A stretch of 64,000 nucleotides of DNA from Vreelandella neptunia (GCF_034479615.1 NZ_CP140255.1:2232001-2296000), one strand, 5' to 3'. Numbered from the stretch's first letter, positions 10,027 to 20,628 are shown. The notes: a model not told the origin generated them from the letters alone. Program-made: numbers and translations.

Positions 10027-10917
10027 TTACTCTCCCTGATGGTAACGTGATAGCAAGGCTTTAAAATTCTCGCCAAACTCAGGATGACGGCGCGCGTAGG
10101 CAAGCGTGGCTTCAAGATAACCCAGCGGCTGACCACAATCGTAGGTCGTGCCCTGCATACGGTATGCCTGCACCCCCGACTGTTCGCGCAGGGTCTCTAG
10201 CGCATCAGTGAGCTGAATTTCGCCACCGGCACCGGGTTTGGTGGTTTCTAAAATGGAGAAAATATGACCGGGCAGCGCGTAGCGACCAATCACGGCCAGG
10301 TTTGAAGGCGCTGCATCACGTTTCGGCTTCTCCACCATTCCCACAAGATCTGCCGATTGGTTAGGCGCGGGCACATCGCCAGCGGGAGCCACAATGCCAT
10401 ACTTCTCGACTTGCTCCCAAGCCACCTCTTCTACCATTAGCTGCGCCGTTTGCTGTTGATCATAAGCTGCCAACATGCCGGCCAAGTCGGTCGACTGGTT
10501 GGCGCTGTTGTCCACCAGCACATCGGGAAGCAGCACAGCGAAAGGCTCATCGTCGCCAATGATCGGGCGAGCGCATAGCACCGCATGGCCTAGCCCCAGC
10601 GGAACTCCCTGACGAATACTGATAATACTGACATCATCAGGCACCAAGTTGCGTAGCATCGTCAAAAGCTCGTGCTTACCTTTCGCTTCCAGACTGGCTT
10701 CTAGCTCAGCGTGGGTGTCAAAGTGGTTTTCAATAGCGCTCTTATTACTACTGGTGACCAGCACAATCTCACGAATACCCGCGGCAATGGCTTCTTCGAC
10801 CACATATTGAATAACCGGCCTATCGACAATCGTAATCATCTCCTTGGGAATAGCCTTCGAAGCCGGCAAGCAGCGGGTGCCAAACCCAGCAACAGGAAGT
10901 ACGGCCTTGCGAATCAT
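10027..10917 (-). CDS. galU: UTP-glucose-1-phosphate uridylyltransferase
   Basis: GalU makes UDP-glucose from UTP and glucose-1-phosphate for exopolysaccharide, lipopolysaccharide and osmolyte synthesis. The nucleotidyltransferase signature lies at the N-terminus (AVLPVAGFGTRCLPASKAIPKEM, Gly-rich loop with Arg and Lys). Further GalU blocks are VEEAIAAGI, GLGHAVLCARP and GEIQLTDAL. I chose the ATG at 10917 because AAAGGA precedes it and it begins at the conserved MIRKAV; an upstream ATG would add 34 unrelated residues. The product is 296 residues. It is first in a leftward operon with the UDP-glucose dehydrogenase-like and coiled-coil genes. Confidence 0.95.
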   Translation of the reverse strand: MIRKAVLPVAGFGTRCLPASKAIPKEMITIVDRPVIQYVVEEAIAAGIREIVLVTSSNKSAIENHFDTHAELEASLEAKGKHELLTMLRNLVPDDVSIISIRQGVPLGLGHAVLCARPIIGDDEPFAVLLPDVLVDNSANQSTDLAGMLAAYDQQQTAQLMVEEVAWEQVEKYGIVAPAGDVPAPNQSADLVGMVEKPKRDAAPSNLAVIGRYALPGHIFSILETTKPGAGGEIQLTDALETLREQSGVQAYRMQGTTYDCGQPLGYLEATLAYARRHPEFGENFKALLSRYHQGE

Positions 10918-11088
10918 ATATGGGTCCTTTTCATGCGTTCCGACATAGGAGTGGTTAGAATGTCCATAATACTGAAGGCGTGGATGGATGCCACCTCGCC
11001 AATCGACGATAATGAGCACAAGTAGATAATAACCGGTGATTAAGCGACATTTTTTTGCTTAATGATCAACGACAACGGGAGTCACAAC

Positions 11089-11832
11089 ATGCAAGCGACA
11101 TCACAGGATAGCACTGCTGGTCACTATCAAGGCAATGTCGATGCAGCGGAAGTCGCCAAATTTGAAGCGCTTGCTAGCCGCTGGTGGGATCCACAGGGTG
11201 AATTTAAACCACTTCACGAGATTAACCCCTTGCGGCTCGATTTTATCGATGCGCGAGCGGGCTTAGCAGGGAAAAAGGTGCTGGATGTGGGCTGTGGCGG
11301 CGGTATTTTGAGCGAATCCATGGCCAACCGCGGGGCTAAAGTAACCGGTATTGATCTCGGTGAAGCACCTTTAGCGGTCGCTAGGCTGCATGCGGAAGAT
11401 CGCGGTGTCGAGGTCGATTATCAGCACATCAGTGTGGAAGCCATGGCGGCTCAAAAGCCCGGTTTTTACGATGCGGTGACCTGCATGGAAATGCTTGAGC
11501 ACGTACCCGACCCCGCCTCCGTCATTCGTGCCTGCAGCGCCCTGGTTCGCCCAGGTGGCTATGTGTTTTTCTCTACGCTGAATCGCACCGCCAAGGCATA
11601 TGCATTTGCCATTCTAGGCGCCGAGTACGTGCTTAGACTGCTACCTCGGGGTACGCATAACTACGCGAAATTTATTCGCCCTTCAGAAATGGCCGCTTGG
11701 TCTCGCGACTGTGGCTTAGAAGTGCGTGAGCAGACGGGGCTTACTTACAACCCGCTAACCCGACACTATCGTTTGGTAAGCCATGATGTTTCGGTCAACT
11801 ACATGATGTACTGCCGCAAGGTGAGCGATTAA
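11089..11832 (+). CDS. ubiG: Ubiquinone biosynthesis O-methyltransferase UbiG
   Basis: UbiG is a SAM-dependent methyltransferase that performs both O-methylations in ubiquinone synthesis. The SAM-binding motif [13 protein letters not shown] is present, as are the family blocks [22 protein letters not shown] and FSTLNRT. The start at 11089 is chosen because GGGAG lies 7 nt before it, while the earlier ATG at 11062 has no ribosome site. The product is 247 residues. The gene is divergent from galU and abuts mupP directly (stop codon, then ATG). Confidence 0.95.
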   Translation: MQATSQDSTAGHYQGNVDAAEVAKFEALASRWWDPQGEFKPLHEINPLRLDFIDARAGLAGKKVLDVGCGGGILSESMANRGAKVTGIDLGEAPLAVARLHAEDRGVEVDYQHISVEAMAAQKPGFYDAVTCMEMLEHVPDPASVIRACSALVRPGGYVFFSTLNRTAKAYAFAILGAEYVLRLLPRGTHNYAKFIRPSEMAAWSRDCGLEVREQTGLTYNPLTRHYRLVSHDVSVNYMMYCRKVSD

Positions 11833-12501
11833 ATGCCGATGCTAGCGCCCCAAGCGATTCTCTTCGATCTAGATGGCACCCTGGTCGATACCGCTCCAGA
11901 CTTAGCCCAAGCAACCAATGCCCTACGTATGCACCATGGTTTAGACCCACTCCCTTTTGAAGTGATCCGTCGTCAGGTCTCTAACGGCGGTAGTGCGCTG
12001 GTAACCCTGGCACTGGGGTTAGAAGTCACAGCGGATGGCCATACCCAAGCGCGTCAGTTTCTGCTTGATGCCTATGAGGAGGCGGTCGCCGTACACAGCC
12101 GGGTTTTCTCGCCACTCGATGTATGGCTGAAAGCGTGGCATGGCGACCAACGGCCCTGGGGGATTGTGACCAATAAACCACGTCGCTATACGCTACCGTT
12201 GTTGGACGCATTGGCGCTTCAGCCGGGCGCACTGCTATGTGCAGATGACCTGAGTGTTAAAAAGCCAGCCCCTGAACCACTCTGGGAAGCTGCCCGGCGG
12301 CTAGGCGTTGAGCCGGGTCAGTGCTGGTATATCGGCGACCATGCTCGGGATATCGAAGCCGCCGTCGCCGCGGGGATGACGGCCGTGGCCGTTGGCTACG
12401 GCTATATTAGCGAAGAGGACGACTATCAGCGGTGGCCTGCTGACTTATGGTTCGAAGAGTGTCACGCGCTGGTCGATGCCCTGAACGGTTTCAAACGCTA
12501 G
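11833..12501 (+). CDS. mupP: HAD-family N-acetylmuramic acid 6-phosphate phosphatase (MupP-type)
   Basis: This 222-residue HAD hydrolase has motif I DLDGTLVDTAPD, motif II in IVTNKPRRY, motif III Lys in SVKKPAPEP, and motif IV GDHARDIEAA. Sequence alone could suggest phosphoglycolate phosphatase. The position directly after ubiG and next to a yciK homologue matches the Pseudomonas ubiG-mupP-yciK arrangement. There MupP dephosphorylates MurNAc-6-phosphate in the MurU peptidoglycan recycling route. The start codon follows the ubiG stop with no gap, implying translational coupling. The phosphatase call is firm; the exact substrate is inferred from synteny. Confidence 0.82.
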   Translation: MPMLAPQAILFDLDGTLVDTAPDLAQATNALRMHHGLDPLPFEVIRRQVSNGGSALVTLALGLEVTADGHTQARQFLLDAYEEAVAVHSRVFSPLDVWLKAWHGDQRPWGIVTNKPRRYTLPLLDALALQPGALLCADDLSVKKPAPEPLWEAARRLGVEPGQCWYIGDHARDIEAAVAAGMTAVAVGYGYISEEDDYQRWPADLWFEECHALVDALNGFKR

Positions 12502-12564
12502 CGAGAATTACAAGCGTAAGTACCGGCGGGCATCGACGTGCTAATAGTGAGTTAAAAGTACGCG

Positions 12565-13326
12565 CTATACCCGTGGAGGCTGGGCGTCGAGCTTTTGACC
12601 GTTGGTGCCTGCACTGTCTGGCCCCATAAGCCATAAGTAGGTAGGCATGATGTCTTCCGGGGTGCGCAGTGTGAAGGGATCCTCACCGGGGAACGCGGTA
12701 CGCCTCATTTGAGTGCGTGTGGCACCCGGGTTGAGTGAATTAACGCGTACCGTGGATTGGGTATCCAATTCGTCGGCCAACACCTCGACAAATCCTTCGG
12801 TAGCAAACTTAGAGACCGAGTACGCCCCCCAATAGGCACGGCCTTTGCGGCCAACGCTGGAGGAGGTGAAAATAACCGACGCATCATCAGACGCTTGCAA
12901 CAGAGGCAATAGCGCCTGAGTCATCCAGATGGGACCATTGATATTCACCTGCATTACCTGCTGCCAAAGCTCAGGGTTATACTGCTCGAAAGGCGTGATG
13001 CGACCCAACAGCCCGGCGTTATGCAACACTCCGTCCAAACGGCCAAACTCTTTATCCAGCGTTTCCGCCATATCATGAAAATCTTTTAGCGTAGCGCCTT
13101 CAAAGTTGAGCGGAAAAATCGCTGGCTGGGGGCCGCCAGCCGCTTCGATTTCATCGTAAACGCGCTCTAACTTGGCAATGGTGCGCCCCAATAGAATCAC
13201 GGTGGCTCCGTGTTGGGCATAGCTCAGCGCTGCCGCACGGCCAATTCCGTCCCCTGCGCCGGTTACCAACACGATGCGATTTTCCAATAGGTTGGGCGCT
13301 GGTTGATAGTCGATCTTGCAGCTCAT
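12565..13326 (-). CDS. yciK: YciK-type short-chain dehydrogenase/reductase
   Basis: This classical SDR of 253 residues has the cofactor loop TGAGDGIG, the NAG element (LHNAGLLG) and the catalytic Ser plus YSVSK. YciK homologues are conserved near ubiG and mupP in Pseudomonas and relatives; no physiological substrate is firmly known. The ATG at 13326 is chosen for AAGGAA at good spacing; the frame stays open 6 codons further upstream. It converges with mupP here rather than following it on the same strand. Confidence 0.85.
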   Translation of the reverse strand: MSCKIDYQPAPNLLENRIVLVTGAGDGIGRAAALSYAQHGATVILLGRTIAKLERVYDEIEAAGGPQPAIFPLNFEGATLKDFHDMAETLDKEFGRLDGVLHNAGLLGRITPFEQYNPELWQQVMQVNINGPIWMTQALLPLLQASDDASVIFTSSSVGRKGRAYWGAYSVSKFATEGFVEVLADELDTQSTVRVNSLNPGATRTQMRRTAFPGEDPFTLRTPEDIMPTYLWLMGPDSAGTNGQKLDAQPPRV

Positions 13327-13350
13327 GCTGATTCCTTGAAGCAAAAAATA

Positions 13351-14145
13351 TTAACTTGCTGATTGGCGTAAAAAGTCATTGGCAAGACCCGCGGCGCTGC
13401 TTTGCGGGTAGTCATCACGCACTTGCTCGAGTAGCTCACGGCTGCGCTCTGCTTCCCCTTTACGCGCTTTCACTAAGCCTAGCTTATAGATTGCATCCGG
13501 CACTTTACTGCTGCCGCTGTACTCCTCGATCACTCGGCTAAATGCCTGGTCGGCAGCATCCAGCTCGCCTTCTGCAGCATATAGCTCGCCCAGCCAGTAA
13601 TGACCATTAGCCGTTAGACTAGTGTCAGGATGGTCGCTAACAAAGGCCTCAAAGGCCGCAATCGCTTCATCAAAACGGCGTGCTTGAACATGCGCAAAAG
13701 CCGCTTGGTAATCCGCCTGGGCGTCCTCACTAACATTGCGACTCGAAGGCGCGTTGACAACTTCCTCTGCGGCTTCTGGCTCTACCGCGGGCGTTGACTG
13801 CTCAATCTGAGTTGGGCCGCTGCTCATCAGGCGGTCTTCAATATCGAGATACTGCTGTTGGGATTGACGACGCAGTTGTTCCAACTGGTGGCGTAGCTCT
13901 TCAATTTGGCCACGCAGTTGCTGGATCTCCTGCTGGTGCTCCTGGACTTGGTTAAACAACACCAGGTTACCGCTGGACGCTTCCTGGCGCTGCGTTTGTT
14001 GGTAAAAGCTGCTATTGGAAGAGTCGGAAAGATCTTGAACGAGCGGCTGTTGAGCGGTGGCCGTTAGGGGCAATACGGACAGCGGGAGCACTATGGCTCC
14101 CGCACCGCACAGCCTCTCAACGTAACGCTTGAGACTGTGATTCAT
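13351..14145 (-). CDS. cpoB: Cell division coordinator CpoB (YbgF)
   Basis: CpoB is a periplasmic protein that links Tol-Pal-driven outer-membrane constriction to septal peptidoglycan synthesis. The order is signal peptide (ending TATAQQ), a trimerising coiled coil (about residues 60-105, rich in Gln/Leu heptads), and TPR repeats in the C-terminal half (DYQAAFAHVQARRFDEAIAAF and two following units). The start at 14145 gives a proper signal peptide; an upstream start would add 17 residues that spoil it. It is the last gene of the tol-pal operon, as in E. coli. Product length is 264 residues. Confidence 0.92.
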   Translation of the reverse strand: MNHSLKRYVERLCGAGAIVLPLSVLPLTATAQQPLVQDLSDSSNSSFYQQTQRQEASSGNLVLFNQVQEHQQEIQQLRGQIEELRHQLEQLRRQSQQQYLDIEDRLMSSGPTQIEQSTPAVEPEAAEEVVNAPSSRNVSEDAQADYQAAFAHVQARRFDEAIAAFEAFVSDHPDTSLTANGHYWLGELYAAEGELDAADQAFSRVIEEYSGSSKVPDAIYKLGLVKARKGEAERSRELLEQVRDDYPQSSAAGLANDFLRQSAS

Positions 14146-14225
14146 GATGACTCCGTAGACGTAAACGGCGTGCGATAAGCCGCACGCCGAATTCATCAGT
14201 GGTTAAGCATTCAATCGTTAAATGC

Positions 14226-14765
14226 TCAGTAGTTAAATACAACACGACGGTTCTGAGCGTAGGCGCTCTCGTCTTGACCATTGACGGCCGGACGCTCTTC
14301 ACCATAGCTTACAACGCTCATTTGCGATGGCGAAACACCCTGAATATTCAGGAAGCGTTCTACCGCATTCGCACGACGCTCACCTAGCGCCATGTTGTAT
14401 TCACGGGTACCACGTTCATCGGTATGTCCGTGGAGTACCACTTGAGCGTTCGGGTTAGCACGCAGATAGCGCGCATGAGCCATTACCACGGATTCGTACT
14501 CGCTCTTAATCGTATCGCGGTCGTAATCGAAATAGATGGTGCGTACTTCTGGGATGCGTGAATCAGCCTGCTGACCAGCGCCTGAACCAGAGGTGGAACC
14601 ATACTGACTACCCGTGCCTGTACCCGAGGTGCTAGACCCAGTCGTGCTGCCATCCTGGCTACCGTACGAGTCACCGTCTTGGGTTCCGCCGGTGCTGGAA
14701 CAGCCAGCGATTACCACGATAGATAGCGCTGCTGCTAATGAGCGAGCCAACGGTTTAAGTTGCAT
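14226..14765 (-). CDS. pal: Peptidoglycan-associated lipoprotein Pal
   Basis: Pal is an outer-membrane lipoprotein that binds peptidoglycan and TolB. The lipobox (VIAGC) places the lipidated cysteine at residue 22. A Gly/Ser/Thr/Gln-rich low-complexity linker covers about residues 23-68. The OmpA-like domain follows, with the diaminopimelate-binding pattern HGHTDERGTREYN and GERRANAV. The 179-residue length is normal. It lies between tolB and cpoB in the operon; AAGGAGT precedes the start. Confidence 0.97.
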   Translation of the reverse strand: MQLKPLARSLAAALSIVVIAGCSSTGGTQDGDSYGSQDGSTTGSSTSGTGTGSQYGSTSGSGAGQQADSRIPEVRTIYFDYDRDTIKSEYESVVMAHARYLRANPNAQVVLHGHTDERGTREYNMALGERRANAVERFLNIQGVSPSQMSVVSYGEERPAVNGQDESAYAQNRRVVFNY

Positions 14766-14818
14766 AATCAGACTCCTTGCCTGAAAACAAAAATTTCGAT
14801 GTTAATCAATTGAGTTGA

Positions 14819-16105
14819 TCAATTTAAGAAGGGTGACCAAGCTGGATCACGAACATCGCCTTGTGCTGACGGCAGCCTGAATGAAGAGCGGCCATCGGCA
14901 GAAACAGCACTTAGCACCCCACTGTTACCCTGTTGGGTAGCGAAGATTACCATGGTCCCGTTCGGCGCAACACTAGGAGATTCATCTCTTGTTGATTCAC
15001 TTAATACCACTAAGCGGTCGCCGCTTAGGTCTTGCCTTGCTACTTGATAACCACGGCTAGAGCGATGGATCAAAAATATCTGCTCGCCATCCGGCGAGAA
15101 GCGGCCACGCGCATTGTAATTACCGGTAAAGGTAAGCCGTTCGGCCTCACCGCCACCCAACGAATACTGATAAAGCTGAGGGCCACCGCTACGGTCAGAG
15201 GTAAACAGCAGGCTTTGACCATCCGGCGCCCATGCGGGCTCAGTATCGATACTGTTATTGTTAGTGATGCGCTCTACGGAACGGCTGCCAACATCCATAA
15301 TGTAAATTTCAGGCTGGCCATCTTTAGACAGTGACATGGCGATACGCCGCCCGTCCGGTGACCATGCTGGTGCGCCGTTAATGCCATCGAAGGAGGTCGC
15401 TTGTACGCGCTGGCCCGTCGCTACATCCTGAATATAAATCGCTGGACGCTCCGTCTCAAAGGAGACATAGGCGAGCTTGCTACCGTCGGGTGACCACGCC
15501 GGTGACATGATTGGTTCATCAGAGGTCAACACCTGCTCACTACGGCGGCCATCGGCATCTGCAACGTACAGACCAAACTGCATATCGTCACCGATACCTT
15601 GGGCCGTTACATAAGCAATTTTGGTAGAGAACGCGCCGCGGATATCAGTAATCTCTTCAAAAATTTGATCGCTGATATAGTGTGCAGCACCGCGTAGATC
15701 ATCCCCTCGAACCGTTACGGTTTCACCGATCATTCGGCGCTGACCGCTGATATCCATCAGTTCAAACTGTAGTTCAAAGCCGCCGTCAGTTTGTCGTGCC
15801 TGGCCGACAACTAGATAGCGCACATCCAACGAACGCCAGGTACCAAACTGCACATCGTCAGATTGGCTAGGCTGCTCAAACATAGCATTGCGTGCTAAGG
15901 GAGCAAAATAGCCACTGCGTTCAAGGTCATCCTGAACAATCTGTGCGACATCTTCGGGTAAGCCGTCTGAACCGGCAAACGGCACGACACCAATCGGCAG
16001 CGCTTGATCGCTGCCCCGCGTTATCTCAATGGTTAAGTTAGCACTTGCCACACTGCTAACTAGCAGCAGAAGACAGAACAACCATACTTTGCTCAAACTT
16101 TGCAT
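14819..16105 (-). CDS. tolB: Tol-Pal system periplasmic protein TolB
   Basis: TolB binds Pal, TolA and outer-membrane proteins. The 428-residue protein has a signal peptide (residues 1-22, ending VASA), an N-terminal alpha/beta domain, and a six-bladed beta-propeller built from repeats such as [26 protein letters not shown] and [14 protein letters not shown]. Its start codon shares one base with the tolA stop (TGATG arrangement), showing tight translational coupling. Confidence 0.97.
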   Translation of the reverse strand: MQSLSKVWLFCLLLLVSSVASANLTIEITRGSDQALPIGVVPFAGSDGLPEDVAQIVQDDLERSGYFAPLARNAMFEQPSQSDDVQFGTWRSLDVRYLVVGQARQTDGGFELQFELMDISGQRRMIGETVTVRGDDLRGAAHYISDQIFEEITDIRGAFSTKIAYVTAQGIGDDMQFGLYVADADGRRSEQVLTSDEPIMSPAWSPDGSKLAYVSFETERPAIYIQDVATGQRVQATSFDGINGAPAWSPDGRRIAMSLSKDGQPEIYIMDVGSRSVERITNNNSIDTEPAWAPDGQSLLFTSDRSGGPQLYQYSLGGGEAERLTFTGNYNARGRFSPDGEQIFLIHRSSRGYQVARQDLSGDRLVVLSESTRDESPSVAPNGTMVIFATQQGNSGVLSAVSADGRSSFRLPSAQGDVRDPAWSPFLN

Positions 16106-17271
16106 CAGCGAACATCCCCCGGGGTAAATCGCAGATTAAACTGACGTAAATTACGCTGCTGATCGACTGGCAAATCTCGCAATTCACCAAACGGTGCAGC
16201 ATGTTCCACGGCCTGCATTACAGACCGGTCAAAAGCACTATCGCCGCTTGATGTCACAATCGACGTTGCCAACAACTCTCCTGAAGGCCCTAGCCGTACC
16301 TGTAGGGTAGCACTCATCGCATCACTTGCACCGGGCGGGATCACCCACGCCTGTTCTACAGCACGACGAACAATGTTGATAAAGCTATTGGCCGCTTGCT
16401 CCGCCTGCTGGGCATTGGCAGCCGCTTCGGCCTCTCCGGCCAGTTGGCGCTGCATAGCCGCCTCGGCAGCCTCCGCTGCTTCGCGTTGGCGCTCAGCTTC
16501 TGCTTCACGACGCTGCTGCTCTTCTGCTTCACGCTGGCGCTGCGCTTCGGCCTCTCGTTCTCGCTGAGCCTCCTCTTGCTCACGCAATCGCTGCTCTTCA
16601 GCTTCGCGTTGGCGTTCAGCCTCCTCCTCTTCGCGGCGCTGCTGCTCTTCAGCTTCGCGCTGACGCTCGGCTTCTTCCGCTTCACGGCGCTGCTGTTCTT
16701 CGGCTTCGCGCTGGCGTTCTGCTTCTGCCTCTTCGCGTTGCTGCTGCTCGGCGGCTTCCTGCTGGCGCTGTGCCTCTTCCACTTCACGCTGACGCTCTGC
16801 GGCAGCTTCCGCTTCGGCTTCACGTTCAGCTGCTTCGGCCGCCTGCTGTTCGGCCTGCTCAGCCGCTTCTTCAGCTCTGCGCTGAGCCTCAGCCTCAGCG
16901 GCCGCGCGCGCTTCTTCTAACGCCTGTGCTTCCGCTTCCGCCGCCTGCTGGGCGGCCTCTTCGGCGGCTTGCTGCTCGGCTGCGGCCTGCTCTTCACTGG
17001 CTGAAGGCTCTTCCGGTGCCTCCGGCTCGGTAGGGGCTTCGGCGGGCGCATTCATCGCCGCCTGCTCTTCTGTTGACTGCTGTGCCTGATTGGTAAACGT
17101 TTCGGTACTTACCAACGTTGCCTGCACGATGGAGGAGCTGTCAGGTTCGGCGTTTCGACTAGGCAGGCTGATCAAGCTAAACGCTACAATTGCCAGATGC
17201 ACGCCAATCGCCAGGATAGTCGGCCACTTATAGCCAACATCTTGAGGGTCGCGTGGGGATTTCTGTGCCAT
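16105..17271 (-). CDS. tolA: Tol-Pal inner-membrane linker protein TolA
   Basis: TolA spans the periplasm and connects TolQR energy to Pal and TolB. The order is one N-terminal transmembrane helix (about residues 16-36), a very long Ala/Glu/Gln/Arg-rich helical domain (about residues 70-280) made of near-repeats of [14 protein letters not shown], and a C-terminal TonB-like domain ending with RFTPGDVR. The start at 17271 is chosen for AAGGC upstream, 16 nt beyond the tolR stop; an upstream ATG at 17295 would overlap tolR slightly. The product is 388 residues. The repeat helix makes out-of-frame open frames here meaningless. Confidence 0.93.
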   Translation of the reverse strand: MAQKSPRDPQDVGYKWPTILAIGVHLAIVAFSLISLPSRNAEPDSSSIVQATLVSTETFTNQAQQSTEEQAAMNAPAEAPTEPEAPEEPSASEEQAAAEQQAAEEAAQQAAEAEAQALEEARAAAEAEAQRRAEEAAEQAEQQAAEAAEREAEAEAAAERQREVEEAQRQQEAAEQQQREEAEAERQREAEEQQRREAEEAERQREAEEQQRREEEEAERQREAEEQRLREQEEAQREREAEAQRQREAEEQQRREAEAERQREAAEAAEAAMQRQLAGEAEAAANAQQAEQAANSFINIVRRAVEQAWVIPPGASDAMSATLQVRLGPSGELLATSIVTSSGDSAFDRSVMQAVEHAAPFGELRDLPVDQQRNLRQFNLRFTPGDVR

Positions 17272-17287
17272 GCGCTGCGCCTTGCCC

Positions 17288-17725
17288 TTACCCATCTTTT
17301 GGCGGCTCAGAAAGCAGCCCCACATTAGCCACACCGGCGCCTTGCAGGGTACTCATTAAGACGACAATCTGGCCGTAGGCCACATTACGGTCGCCGCGTA
17401 CCATCACCGGTGTCCCGGGACGACGCTCTAAAATCGTTGTCACTCTTGAGGACATTTCATCCAGCGACACCGACGTTGAATCTTCCCCCAGAGTGATGAA
17501 GTACCCGCCGTCGCTATCAACGGAGATAATAATGGGATCATTATCCTCCTGGGTTTCAATGGGCTGAGAGGTGACTTGCGGCAACTCAACTTGTACGCCC
17601 TGGGTCAACATGGGCGCGGTGATCATAAAGACCACCAGCAGTACCAGCATGACGTCAATGAAAGGGACGACGTTAATCTCCCCCATCGGCTTGCTTTTAC
17701 CGCTACGATTGAATGGTCCTTGCAT
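17288..17725 (-). CDS. tolR: Tol-Pal proton channel subunit TolR
   Basis: TolR is an ExbD/TolR-family subunit with one transmembrane helix that carries the essential aspartate ([26 protein letters not shown], Asp within the helix) and a periplasmic domain. With TolQ it harvests the proton motive force to drive TolA. The 145-residue length is normal. It follows tolQ by 11 nt. Confidence 0.97.
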   Translation of the reverse strand: MQGPFNRSGKSKPMGEINVVPFIDVMLVLLVVFMITAPMLTQGVQVELPQVTSQPIETQEDNDPIIISVDSDGGYFITLGEDSTSVSLDEMSSRVTTILERRPGTPVMVRGDRNVAYGQIVVLMSTLQGAGVANVGLLSEPPKDG

Positions 17726-17736
17726 GGCTCTCTCCC

Positions 17737-18432
17737 TTAGCTGGCGCTCGGTTTGCCGTCACGACCTTGCAAATTGCGGTGCAGGATAGCGTGAAACTCT
17801 TCGGCAAAGTCTTCATATTTGCCCAGCAGGCGAGAAGACGAGTTGGATAAGCGGTTATAGAAAATCACCGCCGGAATCGCCGCAAATAGCCCCATGGCTG
17901 TGGCAATGAGCGCTTCAGCAATCCAGGGAGCCACCGTAGCAAGGGTTGCCTGCTGGGTCAGAGAGAGTGCCTGAAACGACCCCATAATGCCCCATACGGT
18001 GCCGAACAAGCCGATATAGGGGCTAGCTGAGGCTACCGTGGCAAGAAACACTAAATGCTGGGTTAAGCGATCCTCTTCCCGAGACCACGCTACGCGCATG
18101 CTGCGCTGAACACCTTCCAGCACGGTATCCGGGTCGCGGGTTTTAGGCATCAAACGGTTAAATTCGCGAAAACCGGCTTGAAAAATATGCTCGGCGCCGT
18201 GGCGCGGGTCATCGGCGGGAATCTCACGGTAGAGCTCATTTAAGTCGACACCTGACCAAAAAGACTCCTCAAATTGGTTGTACTCTTTCTTGGCACGGCC
18301 CAGCGCAATACTGCGCTGAAAAATCACTACCCAAGAGAGGATCGACCCCACCAGCAGCAGTAGCATTACCAGTTGCACTACCGTACTGGCATTCATTATC
18401 AAATGGGGAATGGACATGGTGTTATCGTTCAC
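17737..18432 (-). CDS. tolQ: Tol-Pal proton channel subunit TolQ
   Basis: TolQ is the ExbB/TolQ/MotA-type subunit with three membrane helices (about residues 20-42, then [24 protein letters not shown] and [22 protein letters not shown]). I place the start at the GTG at 18432 because GAGGG lies 5 nt before it, giving 231 residues, close to the usual family size. The ATG at 18444 lies inside the frame but has no ribosome site, and the ATG at 18417 is too far from GAGGG. It is the first tol gene, after ybgC. Confidence 0.93.
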   Translation of the reverse strand: MNDNTMSIPHLIMNASTVVQLVMLLLLVGSILSWVVIFQRSIALGRAKKEYNQFEESFWSGVDLNELYREIPADDPRHGAEHIFQAGFREFNRLMPKTRDPDTVLEGVQRSMRVAWSREEDRLTQHLVFLATVASASPYIGLFGTVWGIMGSFQALSLTQQATLATVAPWIAEALIATAMGLFAAIPAVIFYNRLSNSSSRLLGKYEDFAEEFHAILHRNLQGRDGKPSAS

Positions 18433-18490
18433 AGGTGCCCTCATCAATCTATTAGGGTCGGGATTGCCGACGCAGTGAGTGACCTCTTGG

Positions 18491-18904
18491 TTAAGAGGCC
18501 TGGGTCAAAACTTTAAGCGATGCAGGCCATGCTTTTGGCCGTAAGCGCTCGGCGCTCAAGCAGGCTATCTCGACTGTGGCAGAGCATAAGAGTTCCTTAT
18601 CACGCCAAACCTGCTGTTCAAACGTCATCCGACAGCGCCCCACGTCGGTAACGTGAGCACTAATTTCCAACGCGTCATCCAAGCAAGCCGGTTTCGCGTA
18701 ATGACAGGCCAAGCGGTATACCACTAGCTGTGTACCTTCGTCTAGCAGCGTTTGCTGATTCAGGCCCAACTGGCGGAGCCATTCGCTACGCGCACGCTCC
18801 ATAAACTTCAAGTAGTTAACGTAGTAGACAATGCCGCCTGCGTCAGTATCTTCCATATAAACGCGCAGTTGCAGGCGATAGCCCTCGCTTATATAACCAC
18901 TCAC
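18491..18904 (-). CDS. ybgC: Tol-Pal-associated acyl-CoA thioesterase YbgC
   Basis: This hotdog-fold thioesterase has the active-site segment [24 protein letters not shown], with the catalytic Asp in EDTDAGG. The start is a GTG at 18904 overlapping the ruvB stop by 4 nt (GTGA), with GGAAGGAG about 8 nt upstream. This gives 137 residues, matching the family. A longer reading frame upstream lies entirely inside ruvB and is not needed. As in E. coli, it heads the tol-pal genes; the natural substrate is debated. Confidence 0.93.
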   Translation of the reverse strand: MSGYISEGYRLQLRVYMEDTDAGGIVYYVNYLKFMERARSEWLRQLGLNQQTLLDEGTQLVVYRLACHYAKPACLDDALEISAHVTDVGRCRMTFEQQVWRDKELLCSATVEIACLSAERLRPKAWPASLKVLTQAS

Positions 18905-19938
18905 GGACGGCGCTCTCCTTCCATATCGGTTGCCTGTTCGTGAGGCACGCGTTCGAAGTGTAGCCACGCCTGGCGAGTGACCACACGGCCACGGGGTGTA
19001 CGCATCATTAAGCCCTGCTGAATCAGATAGGGCTCAATAACATCTTCGATCGTGTCACGCTCTTCACTGATCGCCGCGGCAAGTGAATCAATGCCCACCG
19101 GTCCACCGTCAAATTTATCTATCATGGCCAACAGTAGCCGTCGATCCATATGATCCAAACCATGATGATCCACATTGAGCATATTGAGTGCCGCATCAGC
19201 CATGGCAACATCGACGACGCCGTTGCCTTTCATTTCGGCGTAATCCCGCACCCGGCGCAGCAATCGGTTGGCAATCCGCGGCGTACCACGTGAACGTCTG
19301 GCTACTTCAATAGCGCCATCGTGGCTGGTTTCAACGCCTAACAAGCGCGCCGAGCGCGAGACAATTTCTGTTAGCTCTTCCAGGTTATAAAACTCAAGCC
19401 GTTGCACGATACCAAACCGATCGCGCAGCGGGGAGGTCAATAACCCTGCCCGAGTAGTAGCACCTACCAGGGTGAAGCGCGGAAGATCCAGTTTAATCGA
19501 ACGCGCCGCAGGCCCTTCACCAATCATGATGTCGAGCTGAAAATCTTCCATGGCCGGGTAGAGCACTTCCTCTACCACCGGCGACAGGCGATGAATTTCA
19601 TCGATAAAGAGTACGTCGCCAGGCTCTAAATTAGTCAGCATGGCGGCTAGATCGCCTGCCCGCTCGAGTACCGGCCCGGAAGTCGACTTCATACCGACGC
19701 CCATCTCGGTGGCAATAATATGCGCGAGGGTCGTTTTACCTAACCCCGGGGGGCCAAATACCAGAGTGTGATCCAGGCTCTCTTCACGCAGCCGTGCGGC
19801 GCCGATAAAGATTTCCAGCTGTTCACGCACACGCGGCTGGCCAATATAGTCATCCAGCCGCTTGGGGCGAATCGCGTAATCAATGCGCCCCTCTCCCTGT
19901 TCAGGTTCAGCGGCGATCAGCCGATCGTGTTCTAACAT
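18901..19938 (-). CDS. ruvB: Holliday junction branch-migration ATPase RuvB
   Basis: RuvB is the AAA+ motor of the RuvABC resolvasome. Walker A is [12 protein letters not shown], Walker [10 protein letters not shown], and sensor 1 GATTRAG; the C-terminal winged-helix domain ends with TPRGRVVT. The protein has 345 residues. It overlaps ybgC by 4 nt and follows ruvA by 81 nt, so recombination repair and tol-pal genes appear to share a transcript. Confidence 0.98.
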   Translation of the reverse strand: MLEHDRLIAAEPEQGEGRIDYAIRPKRLDDYIGQPRVREQLEIFIGAARLREESLDHTLVFGPPGLGKTTLAHIIATEMGVGMKSTSGPVLERAGDLAAMLTNLEPGDVLFIDEIHRLSPVVEEVLYPAMEDFQLDIMIGEGPAARSIKLDLPRFTLVGATTRAGLLTSPLRDRFGIVQRLEFYNLEELTEIVSRSARLLGVETSHDGAIEVARRSRGTPRIANRLLRRVRDYAEMKGNGVVDVAMADAALNMLNVDHHGLDHMDRRLLLAMIDKFDGGPVGIDSLAAAISEERDTIEDVIEPYLIQQGLMMRTPRGRVVTRQAWLHFERVPHEQATDMEGERRP

Positions 19939-20019
19939 AGGTGCTCTTCTTTATGGCAATTCAAAAAGGTCTATTCACAAAGCTCTATCCGCTACCCGCA
20001 ATTTGTTATTTATTCCGTT

Positions 20020-20628
20020 CTAACCACTCATGCGTTGGGTGAGCGCGGCTTTAATAAGCGCTTCGGTAGACTGGTTGGGATCGATATCGGCGAGCATTTT
20101 CGAGGCCTCAGTCAGTTTATACCCCAAGCTGACTAACGCGGCTTCCGCATCGGCAAGACTATCGCGGGCAGAAGCACGGCCATTGGTGGCCTCAAGGGGT
20201 AGTAGCGCGTTGCTGCCATCTTCCCACTCGGGGAAACGGTCGCGCATTTCAATAATCAGCCGCTCAGCAGTTTTCTTGCCCACCCCTGGCAGTGATGTCA
20301 GCGCCTTGCTGTCGTCGTCACGGACGCAGCGCATAAAGGCGTCTTCGTCCATGCCCGACAGGATGGCTAGTGCAAGCTTGGGCCCTACGCCATTGACTTT
20401 GATCAAGGCACGGAACAAAGCACGTTCATGCTCACGGCCGAAGCCATAAAGTAAGTGGGCGTCATCACGAATGGTTAAATGGGTAAATAATGAGACGCTC
20501 TCGTTAATCGCCGGAAGTGCGACCAGCGTATTCATTGAGGTTTCCAGTTCGTAACCTACGCCATGAACGTCGATCACAATCCAGGGAGGTTGCTTTGCCA
20601 CTAGCTGACCACTCAGACGTCCAATCAT
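20020..20628 (-). CDS. ruvA: Holliday junction DNA-binding protein RuvA
   Basis: RuvA binds four-way junctions and recruits RuvB. The N-terminal OB domain begins MIGRLSGQLVAKQPPWIVIDVHGVGYE. Tandem helix-hairpin-helix motifs (VNGVGPKLALAIL and LPGVGKKTAERL) follow, then a C-terminal UBA-like RuvB-binding domain. The 202-residue length is standard. The order is ruvC-ruvA-ruvB. Confidence 0.97.
   Translation of the reverse strand: MIGRLSGQLVAKQPPWIVIDVHGVGYELETSMNTLVALPAINESVSLFTHLTIRDDAHLLYGFGREHERALFRALIKVNGVGPKLALAILSGMDEDAFMRCVRDDDSKALTSLPGVGKKTAERLIIEMRDRFPEWEDGSNALLPLEATNGRASARDSLADAEAALVSLGYKLTEASKMLADIDPNQSTEALIKAALTQRMSG

Noticed and set aside
16356..17033. Several long open frames overlapping tolA in other frames
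   Set aside because: They arise from the repetitive Ala/Glu/Gln/Arg codons of the TolA helix and have extreme composition such as Leu/Phe-only or Lys/Ser-only stretches.
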